64,000 nt of DNA from Paragordius varius (taxonomy: Eukaryota; Nematomorpha). Positions 51,721 through 64,000 of this stretch are shown piece after piece. The stretch lies in NCBI GenBank assembly GCA_964247055.1, contig OZ176051.1:5146001-5210000 (forward strand), given 5' to 3'. The notes under the pieces are model-generated. The model was not told the DNA's origin and ran no database searches. It saw nothing but the letters and a program-made list of their open reading frames with translations. Position numbers and translations under genes: made by a program. The first letter of the stretch is position 1. Each line of letters opens with the position of its first letter.

Positions 51721-52240
51721 ATCACGAGATCCGAAATTATGCAGATGATCACAATTTAAGTAACACTTGTATATTAACTAATCAATTTGGTCTTGGCTCC
51801 CATAAAACAGCTCTCCGTTATTTTAACGCAAAACTTTGAAAGCAAAAAAATTTAAAGGGAATTATATTTAGCAATTTAAGTGTATGAAAAAAGATATGAC
51901 ATAGTCGCTTAGTAAAACTGTAAAATGAAACCTAGGTTTGAGTCCAATTTATCAGAACCAATTTGTGTTAAAACGTATTCCATGGCCGTTTTATTTATCT
52001 CCTCTCCATTTTGTCTGTTACGCTTATGTTTTGCATTAGAATTTAGAAACCTGTTATAACGTTTAAAATAAAATTATTATACTGATAGGAGAGGAGACCA
52101 TTCTTTATTTCATTATAATAATTTGTGGTTTTCTTATGGTTGTGTAAAATCTCCAAAAAGGTGGCAAAATTGATTTCTCCGTTCCCTAAAAAGATATGAA
52201 AAAAATATATATTAACGCTTAAAGTAAAATAAATTACACA

Positions 52241-52900
52241 AGACAACAAATTTTGACTTTTTTTGAGTGCCATTCTTGTAAATTAATTTTTTTTTCATTA
52301 ACATAAATAGCATATCAGAAAAAAATTGGTCTAACACCTAAAAATTTTTTATTATTACGTTTTATCGAAATTTTTTGGCCCCGATTTAAACATTACTCGA
52401 AATTTTTTAAATTAAAAGTTTTAGATATGAAGACACGTATTTTATATCATTTGTGAGAGCGCAAAAAACTGACTCTTTCGAATAGAAGTAGTCATTTCAT
52501 TTAAATCAATCTGATGTAAAAGTTATTTGGCCTTATATGGTCAAAATTTTTAACCCTTAAACAAATAAAAAAAAATCATAGACAAACTAATTTAAAAATC
52601 ATATAAATTATTTTAATAGAATTATTGGTTTAACATATATTGAAAATTAAAGAAAAATCTTTAAAAAAAGCTTTTGGTTTTCTTTTTTAATAAAAATATT
52701 ATTATCATACCTAGTGGATAGTAAAATATATAATTAATAACTGTATATTTATTACATAATGGTTATAAAAGATAAAGAATAGCTTAAACTATATTTCTAG
52801 TCTTTTAAATTTTGAAATTATCCTTTTAAAGAAAATAATTAATATCGATATGATGGAAATTTTTTTAAAAAATTAAAAATGGCTGTTTTATATAAAAGAA
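52241..52900. mobile_element. truncated copy of the 14027-15135 element family
   Basis: ACAACAAATTTTGACTTTTTTTGAGTGCCATTC and the following ~600 bp align with 14031-14660 with many differences. The 3' half is missing, and the hAT element begins directly after it. Confidence 0.65.
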
Positions 52901-52904
52901 ATAG

Positions 52905-55735
52905 GGTTTTGATTTTGAACACCCTTTTCTAAAATAGGGGGTAATACCATATGTTATTGCCAATAAATACTTGATTAAATTACATAAAAAAGGTTTTTAC
53001 ATAAAGTATATATTTTTTTAAAAGTATACTTTCACCAATACTAATAATTTAAATTTCTACAATCTTTCCTGGAATCATAAAAAAAGATTTATAGGATGTT
53101 TTAAATCTCAGAAAGATAAGACTAACGAGAAAACATGGAATTTATTGAAACCTATTTTTGCTCTAATTATTTACCCATAAAAATAACAGTTATTGACATA
53201 AAAATAAGATTCATTAACATTACAAATTCAAAAAATCAATTAATAATTATTTCATGATCTTCGTTATCACTGCTGGATGTGTCAATATCAACATCCATCC
53301 CAGTATTTGTACAAACGATGTTCATCTAAACGATTTCTGTGCGAATTATGTATTTATTTTTGCATCGAAAAGCTTCTTTCGTACTACTTGACGCATGTAT
53401 AAAAATGATTCTCATGACTAGTGATGATAATTCTTGATAATCGGTAAATGTGCCGATAAACTTCCAGAATTCATCGACCTCCAAATAGCCATTCACCATA
53501 TATTTTACAAACTGTGAATATATTTTATCATGAGGACAATCATAATTAAGACATATATATATTTAGAGCATCAAGTGCTTTTGTGGTTTAATCGCTATTC
53601 AAAAAATTTTTCCGACATGGGTTCAACAAATGAGCCAAAAGAACTATATCCGATTTCGTTTACTCTTTACGCCAAAATATTGTACTGATTCATCTATCTG
53701 ACCTCTAAAAACAGTATTTTTCCTTAAACACAGTTTCATATTCATTCCATGTATCATATATTTTTGTTATAAAGAAAGCATCAGCCTCCATATCGCTAAT
53801 TGCTTCGGTAAATATATTAAAAAAGCTTAATATTTCGACCACAGAAGGTCAAAAATCAACTCAAAAATAAAGTTTATACAATGTTTTTTATCTTTGGGCA
53901 TCAAAAAGTCACGCCAGAGATATCGATAGCCATTATTATATGACAGAAAGTGATGGTCAAAAACAAGCTAAGTATTTAATTTCGTAAGATGAATCTTACG
54001 AATTTCTGTTTTCAAGAAGAAATTAGCCAAAAACATTCTGGCAAAATTTATTTCTACATCAACTCCTAACATTGTTGAAATTATTTCGGAGTTTCATTCT
54101 TAGTTTAAAACCAAATTATGCTATTCCAAATAGAAAACAGATTTCCAATGAATTACTAAATTCATGTTATAAAGATATAAAATAGAAGTTGAGGGAATAT
54201 GTAAAAATAATATTTCATTAATCGTTGAATCCTCTACCAATATTGGTAGGGATCAAATAATAAATATTATTGGCCAGGAATCCCAAAAATCATTTTTTAA
54301 TAAATCTATTAACATATTTTATCATAGTAAGACTGCTGAATATATCTATAACATAATGGAACCAATTATAAAAGATATTGGAAATTTATAAATTAATGCT
54401 ATTGTGACGGATAATGCAGCGAACATGAAGGCTGCTCGAAATTTCATTAATAAAATCCTAATATAATATGGCATGCATGCCAATGTTATATTAAATATAA
54501 TTTGATCAAAGAAAATATAAAACTTAATAAGATTACTGAAATTATAATGTAGTGCGTCGATTGTAGATTGCATTAAATCTAAATCGTATGAATAATTTCA
54601 AAGTATAAAAAAAACTTTGAATCATTCTAAGTTAACGTTAAGTTCATGGACAGTGACTCGTTTTTACACGATCACCAAAACTCTTGATAGCTTTGTTAAT
54701 GGCAAGTTAATCATTGGACATATGGCTATCGATCCTCTATGGGAAAGATAAAAAACATTATATAAACTTTATTCTTGACGTTGCTTTTTGGCCTTCTGTG
54801 GTCGAAATATTAAACTTTTTTAATATATTAACCGAAGCAATTAGCGATTTGGAGGCTGATGCTTCCTTTATAACAAAAATATATGATACACGGAAGAAAT
54901 GTAAAACTCTGTTTAAGGAATAAAATACTGTTTTTGGAGATCAGATAGATGAATCAGTACAATATTTTGAGAGGAGTAAAGAGAAAAGGACAACGGATTT
55001 AGTTCTTTTGACTCATTTGTTTGTCGAAAAAATGATTTGAATAGCGAGGAAACTACAAAAGCACTTGATGCTCTAAATATATTTGTCTTTATGATTGTCC
55101 TTATGATAAAATATATTCAGTTTGTAAAATATATGGCATAAACTGGTATTTTTAAAAAGTTAAAATCTGTCCATTTGGAGGTCGATGAATTCTGGAATTT
55201 GCCGATTATCAAGAATTATCATTACTAGTCATAAGAATCATTTTTATACCTGCGTCAAGTAGTGCAGTCGAAAAAAGTTTTTTGATAAATATATACATAA
55301 TTCGCACAGGAACCGTTAGATGAACATCGTTTGAACAAATTGCTGTCCGTTAGATAAAACTGACGGCTGAATGTTGATATGACACATCCAGCAGTGATGA
55401 TGAAGATAAGGATGAAATAATTATTGATTGATTTTTTAAATTCGTAATGTTAATAAATCTTGTTAAATTGATGTCAATAACTTTTATAAAATTTATGAGT
55501 AAATAATTATAGCATAAAGAGGTTTCAATATACGTTAATCTTAGAAATTTAAATTATCAGTATTGGTGAAAGTATACTTTTAAAAAAATATATAATTTAT
55601 GTAAAAACTTTTTTTATGTAATTAAATCAAGTATTTATGTATATAGTTATTTATTATTGGGAATAAAATATAGTATGACCCCCCCCCCCCCCCCCCCCCC
55701 CCCATTTTTAAAAAGGGGGTCAAAATCCGTACTAA
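52905..55735. mobile_element. hAT transposon with inverted duplication of its C-terminal half
   Basis: Arms of ~1 kb (52905 to ~53945 and ~54740 to 55735) are inverted repeats. Each encodes, outward-reading, a broken hAT C-terminal dimerisation region (for example YQELSSLVMRIIFIHASSS, and NRLDEHRLNKLL in the right arm). The single-copy centre, plus strand, holds the hAT hallmark IVTDNAANMKAARNF at 54401-54445, and further on LSSWTVTRFYTITKTLDSF. Frames are interrupted many times, so it is inactive. Left end GGGTTTTGATTTTGAACACCC; right end has a C tract (55679-55703) then AAAAAGGGGGTCAAAATCC. No 8-bp duplication was found. Confidence 0.78.
55679..55703 (+). repeat. poly-C tract of about 25 nt
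   Basis: An uninterrupted run of C at the right end of the hAT element, where the left end has only short G/C runs. It may be a slippage expansion or an assembly-length uncertainty. Confidence 0.8.
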
Positions 55736-56078
55736 CAACGTGCGATTAGAAAAAACATTTTGAAACTTATATATCTCACTCTTTATAAAATGCAATAAGG
55801 ACGGTAAAACAAAACCGCGTTTTAACTACTAAAATTTAAACATATATATTGATAGATAGATTAAAATTAAAATAATGTTATCAATCTTTTAGTTAATGGA
55901 AATATTATTAATTTGGCGATTATAACCGTAAATTACTGCATTTCAAACGGTAAGAACGATAATCTACTCCTATTACAATTATATATAAAATATATTATAA
56001 TTGATATAACATAATTTATGAACGGACCCTAATAATAATTGAAGTAAAAAATATAATATTTACTGTATAAACCAAAAC

Positions 56079-59000
56079 ATGCGGTTAGTTCAGTATGAGT
56101 TGGATAAAAGTTTAAGGAATAAAATATATTTTTCAATTGTTCAATATTTTCAATATATCCTTTTCTGGAGTAGAAAAGAAAACATTCGCGGTACCCTTAT
56201 TATAAATGAAGTAAGTTTACTTTCAATCGTTGTTTCATCAAAATGACATGCCTTTTAAAATTAAAAAATATTTTTACCATTGACCTGGATATTAATTGCG
56301 AATGTTCATATGTTCGCCTGATCACGTATGAAAAAAGGTTTTCAGTATATTGCAAAAAGGCTTTCTTCGAATTTCAAAGGTAATTTAAAATTTATAGCCT
56401 TTAATTTTTTTGAAATAAATTGATTTAATAATTCTTTCTTAGTTGAATCAAATTTCTATTGGCCTAATTTGAAATACGCTAAGCTCGGTTATGTAGATCC
56501 AAGATTCCCTCTGCCTGGTAACACTGGATTTGAAGATGGTATTTTTTACATGCATAAAATTTAGTTGTTGCTAAAAAAAATCATCCCCAAAAACTTAAAA
56601 TAAAACCGTCCAATGAAACGGACAATTACATCATTAATGCATTTGATTCCATACTTAATTTGAAATTGCCGGTGGAACATCAAGTAATATCCCTTCTCTT
56701 TGCTAAAGGATATGCTAAACAAGTTGATAAATTGGAAATGCTTAAACACTTTGAAACTTACCGTCACATTCAACTTCAATTTACCGTTTTCAATTGTCCA
56801 GAGCTATTAAAAAACGGTAAATTTTAATGTAAATGTGTCCAAGTTTTCTATGTAAATAATCAAATTAAACATCCCTACAGTAGTTATTATTAATTAAAAT
56901 AATTTATAAACTTGAGATTGAGTTGGAAAATTTCCTATATTCGAAAATATAATAAAACAGTAAAATAAAACAATTATTAAATTTGTATTATATGTAAATC
57001 AAAAACACATTATTTACTTTGACGGTTTATTAAAAATTTAAGGATAAGTTTGAAATGTCAAAGGTAGAATTTGCGTTAAGGGTGGATGAAGTGTAGTGTA
57101 TTTTATCAAAATAATTTTCTCTGTTTAGCTTTATCAGATTTTTGCAATATGAAATAATTTTTCTCCTTAAAACCGATTCATAATTATTAGTAATGTAATG
57201 CAGTTTTAACTGAATTAATAAAGTTGGGAAACAATATTTTTCATATAAATCTATTTATAATTTTTCATAATATCTAAATTAGGGGTGTTTAACACACTGC
57301 CCTCCGCAGCTTTTTCTGCAACCCGCTAAATATTATCACCAAATAAAATCAAAAATCTATAAATTGCAAAAATATTCATTCTCAAAATCTTAGTTGAATT
57401 AAAATATTGAAATTATACCATTTCCTTAAAATATTTTCTCAAAAATGTTATCTTGTAATAAATTTCTAAATAAAAGTATTATCGGATCTTTAAGGTAAAA
57501 ACTATCATGTTAAGGCTGTTTTAGGCAAGATAATCAGCAATAATTGGTAAAATTTATATTGGTTTACATTCATTTCGTATTTTTTTATACTCTGGATTAA
57601 ATGAATTGTTTATAAATGTCGTCGAATTTATGGGTCCACAATAAGGCTTGAAAAGCCATTTGTCGTCATCTATATTGTTATCAATTTCAAATTAACTTAT
57701 TTTTTTATCATTTGTTTAGATTTCAACAAAATATTTCCCTACATTGCCTTTAAGAATCAAGATGATTACAGTGATATACCGTTAACAGCTATTATTATGA
57801 CTTTGGTTGATAAAAATGTTCCTAAAACTAAGCATTACCTTAAACCGCCCCTACGTGTTAAACTTCCGACCTCTGCAATGCAAAGATATGTAAATATTGC
57901 ACTACTTTTATTGTAAATCAAATAAAATTAATTTTTTTATGTTGGGATGTTTTCATTTCTTTTTGGTTTGATGGCTAAGATTATAGTAATTGACTTTTTT
58001 TCCTCTTTTTTTTCATATATTTCTATATCCATAAACATATTGATGTAAATAAATAGTTTTAACAAATTGATTTTTAATTTAATTATATTTTTTACCAATG
58101 TTTATGTATGTTATAGTGCTCAATCTACATGTCATTTATTACCTCGTTTTTAAAAATGCATGGATATTGGTCTGATCATATAGCCAAACCGAATGGCCAA
58201 ATTTTAGTAATACTATTTTTTCTCTAAAAATAACAGTTATGATTTTTGTAAAATAACTAAAAACATGATTTAAAAATTAAGAAAATAAAATATATATTTC
58301 AATAAAGTACTATTATTATCCAGCATTTATCATTTTTCATGGATGCGAAATTCCTCATTATCTTGTATAAATACCTAAATATAAATGTATTTTCGATTAA
58401 TTTTATATCTTACCAAATAGAAGGAATATCTAAACGATGTTAAATCGAGTCAACCCGATAATTTATCCGAAATCAAAACTGACAATTCCGATGATGATAA
58501 AGAATTACACCGCACAGAAAATGATGCGCAATTGACTGGTAATCAATCATCTTCTAAACCAAATAAAGGGATGACTTTTAATTCAAACATTGCTGGGAAT
58601 TTGCTGTTAGAATCCTTGTATCAACGATCGACCCTTGATGTGCAAAGAAAATCTAATTGTTGGGTAATTATATTAATTTTATTTAATTAGTGATAATAAG
58701 GCTTTGAAATTTTTTAAATTTACTCATAAATATTTTATGCTTGCTTGTCTACCAACATTTTGTCTCTACTCAAATCTATAAATACTCACTTTTTACTGGC
58801 TCAAAAGCTCTTTCCATCGACGCATAGAAAAATATAGACTACTAACATTTTGTCTCTTTATACGCCAATTAAGAATCCTTTAATATGCCTTACTGAATTT
58901 TAAATTGATATATTTCTTTAAATTATATATTTTAGGTCTTGAATTACAACCCAAGCGATTCTAATTCGTCAAACCTAAATTTTCCTATTTCGCAAAATGG

Positions 59001-59109
59001 CAGTAAAAGTACTCATTCAACCGCATCTTATCAACAAGGAATTATATTTACGACAGCTCCTTTATACAGCGCAACACTACGAGATGCTTTAACTAAACAA
59101 TTATTTTAA
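56079..59109 (+). CDS. unrecognised protein, 7 exons, 366 residues
   Basis: Exons 56079-56210, 56346-56379, 56443-56538, 56565-56816, 57720-57889, 58421-58663, 58936-59109; every junction agrees in phase and the sum is 367 codons including TAA. I do not recognise the family. Visible features: an aromatic-rich N-terminus, YWPNLKYAKLGYVDPRFPLP around residues 62-81, an alpha/beta-looking middle (KLPVEHQVISLLFAKGY), and a polar Asp/Ser/Asn segment near 245-300 before a hydrophobic end (GIIFTTAPLYSATLRDAL). No signal peptide or membrane helix is convincing. The compact middle faintly resembles mitochondrial ribosomal proteins of the mL37 type, but too weakly to name. Intron 3 is 26 nt. An AATAAA lies about 40 nt after the stop. 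The start could lie further upstream on an unseen exon. Confidence 0.7.
56539..56564 (+). other. ultra-short intron (26 nt) in the unrecognised 366-residue gene
   Basis: It begins GTATTT and ends ATTTAG. Read through, the frame reaches TAG at the intron end; splicing joins phase 1 ends and keeps an open frame of 84 further codons. Confidence 0.7.
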
Positions 59110-60062
59110 AGTGTAGTAGTGTATATTAATTATTCCGCAATAAGAGTCAATAATAAAAAGATTTTCTTACTCTATATAGTTTTTTATGTCATGTCATGTT
59201 ACAATAATTTATTTATTTATCATGATACCGTGTATTTGATATATTTTTTTTGATAAATTTATAAAAAAATGATATACTTTGATAATAAATATGCATTTTT
59301 TTGCTAGATTTGGATATTGTACATTAGTTGAGTTATAAAATAGTTTTTATTATTTTTAAAATATAATGGATTTGAATATGTTAACCATTATTGAGCAAAA
59401 AGAGTAATAATTTATGTAATAATGTTTTATTTTCAAATCTAATAAACAGTTTATTTTGAATATAATGATTAATTTTATATTATCGAGATTAAAATTAGGA
59501 TGAAAATTGAAACCCTTTTTGATTCTGTTCCGGTATCAAGTCATTTTATTGCTTCTGGTTATCATGTGCCGAAATAATTTTGGTTCTGATACCTTACCAT
59601 TAGATATGCTGTGAATAAAGTAGTTTTAGTTTGGGTTTATTATTTGGATCCAATTATTTCGGTTTTTTTTTCATGTTTCATTTTATTAATAGAATAAGAT
59701 TAAAATAGGATTAAGAAATAAGGTGCTAACACTTGCATATCGATAATAATAAATATGATGAAAATATTTTTTTAACCGTTGGTGTTGTCTTTTGGTTTTA
59801 AAAGGATTCCCGATCCACAAAAACGGTTCCAATTCTTATCCCTGATTAAATTTTTTTAGGAAACATAATGAGTGGAATAAATATTTTGTAAATATAAATG
59901 TTAAAATTTTATAATTTTGTTTTAGAATTCCTAACAAAATTTATTGATTTGCCATAGAAATATGAGATTGTATAATAGTATTTAATACAAGGACTGGAAC
60001 TAAATATTTTATCTTTGTTTCGACCGTTTGGAATAGGAATAATTTTTTAGGACGCTTTAAAC
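59110..60062. other. intergenic DNA
   Basis: Polyadenylation region of the 366-residue gene, then AT-rich sequence with weakly transposon-like stretches (59470-59850). No gene seen. Confidence 0.5.
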
Positions 60063-60331
60063 CAGGGCTGTCCAGCACAAATGCTCTGCGGGCCGTATTT
60101 TAAATGAATATAAACGTTCATAATATTGGATTCTAAACATACTGTTAAATGCCAACCAACACAATACAACAATGCTAGTTCGTTGCCAATTAAATGTAAT
60201 TATTAGGCATAATTATTTGAGAAATATCAATTTCAGTGAGATTTAGTGAGCATATTTTCTCAAAAATTATGGATTTACAGTTTTTGCGGGCCTCCAAAGA
60301 GTCTCAAATGACCACGTGTTGGACACCCCTG
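60063..60331. mobile_element. hAT MITE
   Basis: CAGGGCTGTCCAGCAC at the left and GTGTTGGACACCCCTG at the right are inverted repeats. The flanks CTTTAAAC and TTTTAAAC form an 8-bp duplication with one mismatch. Inner GCGGGCC motifs are typical of this MITE group. Confidence 0.85.
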
Positions 60332-60624
60332 TTTTAAACCCTAATTTTTATTAAGACATGATGTCTATAACTTCTTAGGGAGCAGATTTTTGATTAGGCA
60401 ATTATACATTGGTAACGAGATTAGTAAAAATTATTATGATTTTCAATTGAATGCCTTATGAGTTTTTATGTTGCGTCCTGGCAAAAACAATTCATGATAA
60501 TTTAGAGATTTAAGAATAAAAATAAATTGCATAATTTGCTACTATCATAGTGCGGGTGGCTAGTTTTATCTAATATAAACGATAAATAGGTTTCTTTATT
60601 TGTCGCAGAATACTCTTCAATTTC

Positions 60625-60628
<4 letters not shown>

Positions 60629-60664
<36 letters not shown>
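60629..60664. repeat. (AT)n microsatellite
   Basis: About 18 AT units. Similar shorter runs occur at 5037-5055, 11774-11802 and 17447-17467. Confidence 0.9.
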
Positions 60665-60667
<3 letters not shown>

Positions 60668-62223
60668 TAGTGTACCAAATTTAAGGTCAAAAATGTGATT
60701 TTCTATTTTGGTATTTTTGGATAGAGAAACTCATTACCTCTCAGAATCCGAAAAAATTGGGATAACATTGAATATAAGATACCCAAACTTAAAAAACCGA
60801 TTTAACCAGTGAGGTGCTATATAAAAACTTTTAAAAATTTTGCACATAGCTCCTTATTATATTATAGCATGTGATTAACCCGTCTTTGAGATGCAGAAAC
60901 AAAAATATAAATTTTTTAATTAAATAATATTACAATATATGATTTGCATTATAATAAAGCTTCTTTTTACGTTTAAAACACAATATTTTAATATTTTTCA
61001 ATAAATTTTATTTAAAATGCTAATACCTCTTCATTTTAGGTACTGAACGATTTGATCAAATGTTTTTATTACAAAATGTTGAGGTTAGTGTGCGAAAAAG
61101 CGTTTATATAATGAATTAATATACTTAAGATAAATTTTCACATTTTAAACCCTTGCAGACATTTTGATTTATAGCCATTTTTATTATGTAGCAGAGTTAA
61201 AAATCATCAAATTTTTTAAAGCACCTTATTTTAAGCTAATCACATGCAATTTTATTTTGTGGTAAAATAGAGGTTTTTAATCGAGTCGAGAGTTTTTTAA
61301 CAAATTAAATAAAAATTGTTTTTTAGACCTTTCTTTTTATTATTGCGTTAGCTTCTGAGGTGATGTTAAATTTCTTATAACGGATCTCAAAATATATTTT
61401 AAAACAATATATACTATTGTTAAATACAGCGTGGTATGTGATAAATAGATATAATATTGGAGGGCTAACGTTTATCATAGGTTATTAGGTACCACCCTGC
61501 TAAAAGCACTTTCCTATTGATAATTTTAAAATTTAATAATTCAAAGATATCATTTTGCTTTTAATATAGAAAAATTAATTTAATTATAGGGCTATCAAAA
61601 AGATTATCAAATTTTTATCAACCCATGTAAACATCGTTTTGGACCCGATATAAACAAAAATATTTTTTGTTAACAAAAGCCAAATATTCAAATATTTCAT
61701 TTGATATCATCATTTGAATCAGTGGTACTAACCGAAAAATTTGAAGGGCCAAATAAAACATTTTTTTGCCAAGAAAGATTGCATGACTGTTTGTCTCTCA
61801 GATATTTTTACTCAAAATAATTACATTCAAAAATTAAATGAATGATTTAGGGCCACAAAAAGCACTTTTAAGGCCCACGCGGCCCCTAGACTGCGGTGTA
61901 AATATCACTCAATTAAATGATATATTGTATCTATTTATTTTTGTGCAGTATTTGTTTATAAACATAATGGTTATAATTTTAGGATTAAGATTTTTTAGAG
62001 TTGATATCCATCACACATAACAGTACAAGCAGGCGTAACTATACTTACGAAATAGCGAAAAATTGATCCGATCTTAGCTACAACGAAAACATTATTTTTC
62101 CATACTTTTAGAATCAGGTCATTCTAAAAGCAAATTATTTATGATTTTTTAAAAAATTGTTATTTACATACACATATATCCTTAATTCGTTAAATATTAC
62201 TGGCCTATTCTCAGCTCATTTTG
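60665..62223. other. intergenic DNA with a probable hAT remnant
   Basis: 61721-61890 begins CAGTGGTACTAACC and ends CGGCCCCTAGACTG, compatible with an eroded hAT MITE. The remaining sequence shows no gene; upstream exons of the edge gene could lie here unseen. Confidence 0.4.
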
Positions 62224-64000
62224 ATGACGCTTTTGATATTTTGTTATGATGGCCACAACAAGAATTGGATTCATGGGTAATTAATTGATAGTTTTTTAAA
62301 TTAATTTATATGAACTCTACTAGAAAATAATTACCAAATTAATTTATTTTAGGACATTCAATTCTGCATTTGTAGAATCGGAAAACTTGACTAATCAAAT
62401 AGCAGCCATTCATTTTATCGAACAAAAGGATTCCGGAATCACTAATAGTACTTATTATAATGTAACAAATAATTTAAATGCTGAAAGCAAAAATAAAGGT
62501 CAACAAAATGAACTGTTAAAGAGTTATAAAGCACTCTGTATAAATGGTAACATTTCCCTACCTACTGATCATCCAAAATGTACAAGGTTAAGGGAAAAAA
62601 TCCGACAAGCCTTCATGTCCAAACTTGAGGAATACATGCTAAAAAATTATTACTTGACAAACAAATCACACATGGCTGTTTCTGATGGTAAAATAAAAAA
62701 TGTAGGCCATGAAAAAATGCTAAAACATGCAAAAGATGTATTAAGTTTAGATGAAAAATTTATGCAAGCAGAACCAAAAATCCATTCCTTTCAAATAAAT
62801 ATTAGCGATGTTGATGAAGAAGTGTTAAACAACACGTCGACATTAAATTCCGTAAGTTTGGAAAAAACAGTTAAACAAAATTACGATTCGGATACTACTA
62901 TTGGGTTAGAGAAAGCCCCAGGAATAGAACAGAATATTAACAGTCAAACTACTTCAAACATCATGGATGATGATAGCATTAGACAAAATTTTAATATTAA
63001 TAATCAAAACAGTAATTACAATGTCGATAATAATTTATACGTACAAATGTTTTATCAAATGATGAAACAAAATTTGCAACAACAAAACAAATTGTTAATT
63101 TCAAATATTGCCTTAATACTGAAACGAATGGAGGCGCTATATGAAAAGGATCATGAACAAAATAAAAATATTTTACAACAAATACGCCAAGCTCTTCTTA
63201 GGTATTTTGGTCCTTCTCAAAAACCCAAATTTACTGATAAAATTATTGTAACAAAGCCGCCAAAATTATTATCTACGGATATTGTAACTCGTGAAAGCGA
63301 AATAGAAACAACAACACTTACTACTTTGTCAAAGTTAAGAAGTGAAGTCAAAGTTAAAATTAAACCCAATAAAAATACACCGCGGCCAAAGCTAGAGAAT
63401 TTAATCCTTACCCAAGATGATACATTCACTCAAAACTATGAATTATTCACTATGAAAAGTGCAACGATTGAATCCAAACCGATCCCTAGAGATTCTCTAC
63501 AATTTATGCGCTTTTCCCGAAAACTCGCAGGCAAACTTTTCGTCATGTTGAAGCAACAAAATAGGTTTAATAAAACTATATCATTTTAAAATTATGTTAA
63601 AAATATGAATATGCAATGAGAATTAATAATCAAGGGAACACAGTTTTTTTTGAGATCCAAGTATTTTAGTCTATTAATTCGAAATTTATGTTCTTATGGA
63701 ATATATGATTTCTTAGTTAATTTTTTTGTGTTTATTTCTTTAAAATACTTTAATTTCCCCCTAGTTACATAAAGGCCCTACTATCCTACATCATAAATTA
63801 TGCCCAAACCCAAAAAACAAAAGAGAGATTAATGTGGACCCTCATTAAAAGGTATCACATGTACGATTTAGCAATGACTCAAAGAATGCTAAAAAGAATA
63901 GAAACTCTCGATCAGGAAGATAATTTACGGGTAAAATTGCGGGCCCTAAAATTGAATAAACAAAATTTGATGGGTCAGTTATACCGCTTTTACGGGAGTA
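62224..64000 (+). CDS. unrecognised Asn/Gln/Lys-rich protein, partial at right edge
   Basis: Three exons are visible: 62224-62276 (tentative first exon, ATG then LLIFCYDGHNKNW), 62353-63564 and 63765 to beyond the window end. Junction phases 2/2 and 2/2 agree. The protein begins with a short hydrophobic stretch that could be part of a signal peptide. It continues with a polar, Asn-rich region holding several N-x-T/S sites, an amphipathic Gln/Met-rich segment (around QMMKQNLQQQNKLLISN) likely to be coiled coil, and a basic region (RESEIETT, KVKIKPNKNTPRPK). The third exon is Arg/Lys/Leu-rich and helical (YIKALLSYIINYAQTQKTKERL). An in-frame acceptor (CTCAG) just before the ATG means an upstream exon may supply the true start. 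No family recognised. Confidence 0.55.

Noticed and set aside
54346-54573. 75-codon minus-strand frame
   Set aside because: Opposite strand of the hAT transposase core.

Overview
The window is nuclear DNA from an animal with a very AT-rich genome (roughly three quarters A+T by eye). Genes are split by GT..AG introns. Several encoded proteins carry long Asn/Ser-rich stretches. The gene content (an RNF19-type RBR ubiquitin ligase, PCNP, MIC60, LIPT1 and a leucine-rich-repeat membrane protein) is metazoan. I could not fix the phylum. The LRR ectodomain style hints at an arthropod. The several introns of 22-28 nt are otherwise best known from miniaturised parasites such as dicyemids, but the many long introns and heavy transposon load do not fit what is reported for those.

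Layout. At 1.45-9.0 kb (minus) is a 16-exon MIC60/mitofilin gene (773 codons). Head to head with it, 78 nt away, is LIPT1 (plus, two exons, 9.09-11.6 kb). Convergent with LIPT1 is a 21-exon RNF19-like ligase (minus, 27.05 to 11.97 kb, 1812 codons). From 27 to 43.7 kb lies mostly repetitive DNA: PIF/Harbinger-like and fold-back elements (one nested in another), LINE debris and a degenerate ~300-bp satellite. A small intact PCNP gene sits inside this stretch (36.73-38.23 kb, minus). An LRR type I membrane protein (plus, three exons, 43.7-49.35 kb) follows. The next block, 49.35-56.08 kb, holds a Jockey-like LINE tail and a hAT transposon whose C-terminal half is duplicated in inverted orientation. 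An unrecognised seven-exon gene (plus, 56.08-59.11 kb, 366 codons) comes next. The right edge cuts an unrecognised gene with at least three exons (plus, from ~62.22 kb).

The exon models were built by hand from splice signals and reading phase. Every complete gene model comes to a whole number of codons with matching phase at every junction. I regard that as strong internal support, although no transcript was available.

How the parts relate: MIC60 (cristae junctions) and LIPT1 (lipoylation of mitochondrial dehydrogenases) are both mitochondrial and share one short promoter interval. The most unusual signals are five ultra-short introns (22, 23, 26, 28 and 28 nt) lying beside introns of 0.1-2.7 kb in the same genes, and a MITE that landed on a splice donor of MIC60 and rebuilt it with its own terminus.
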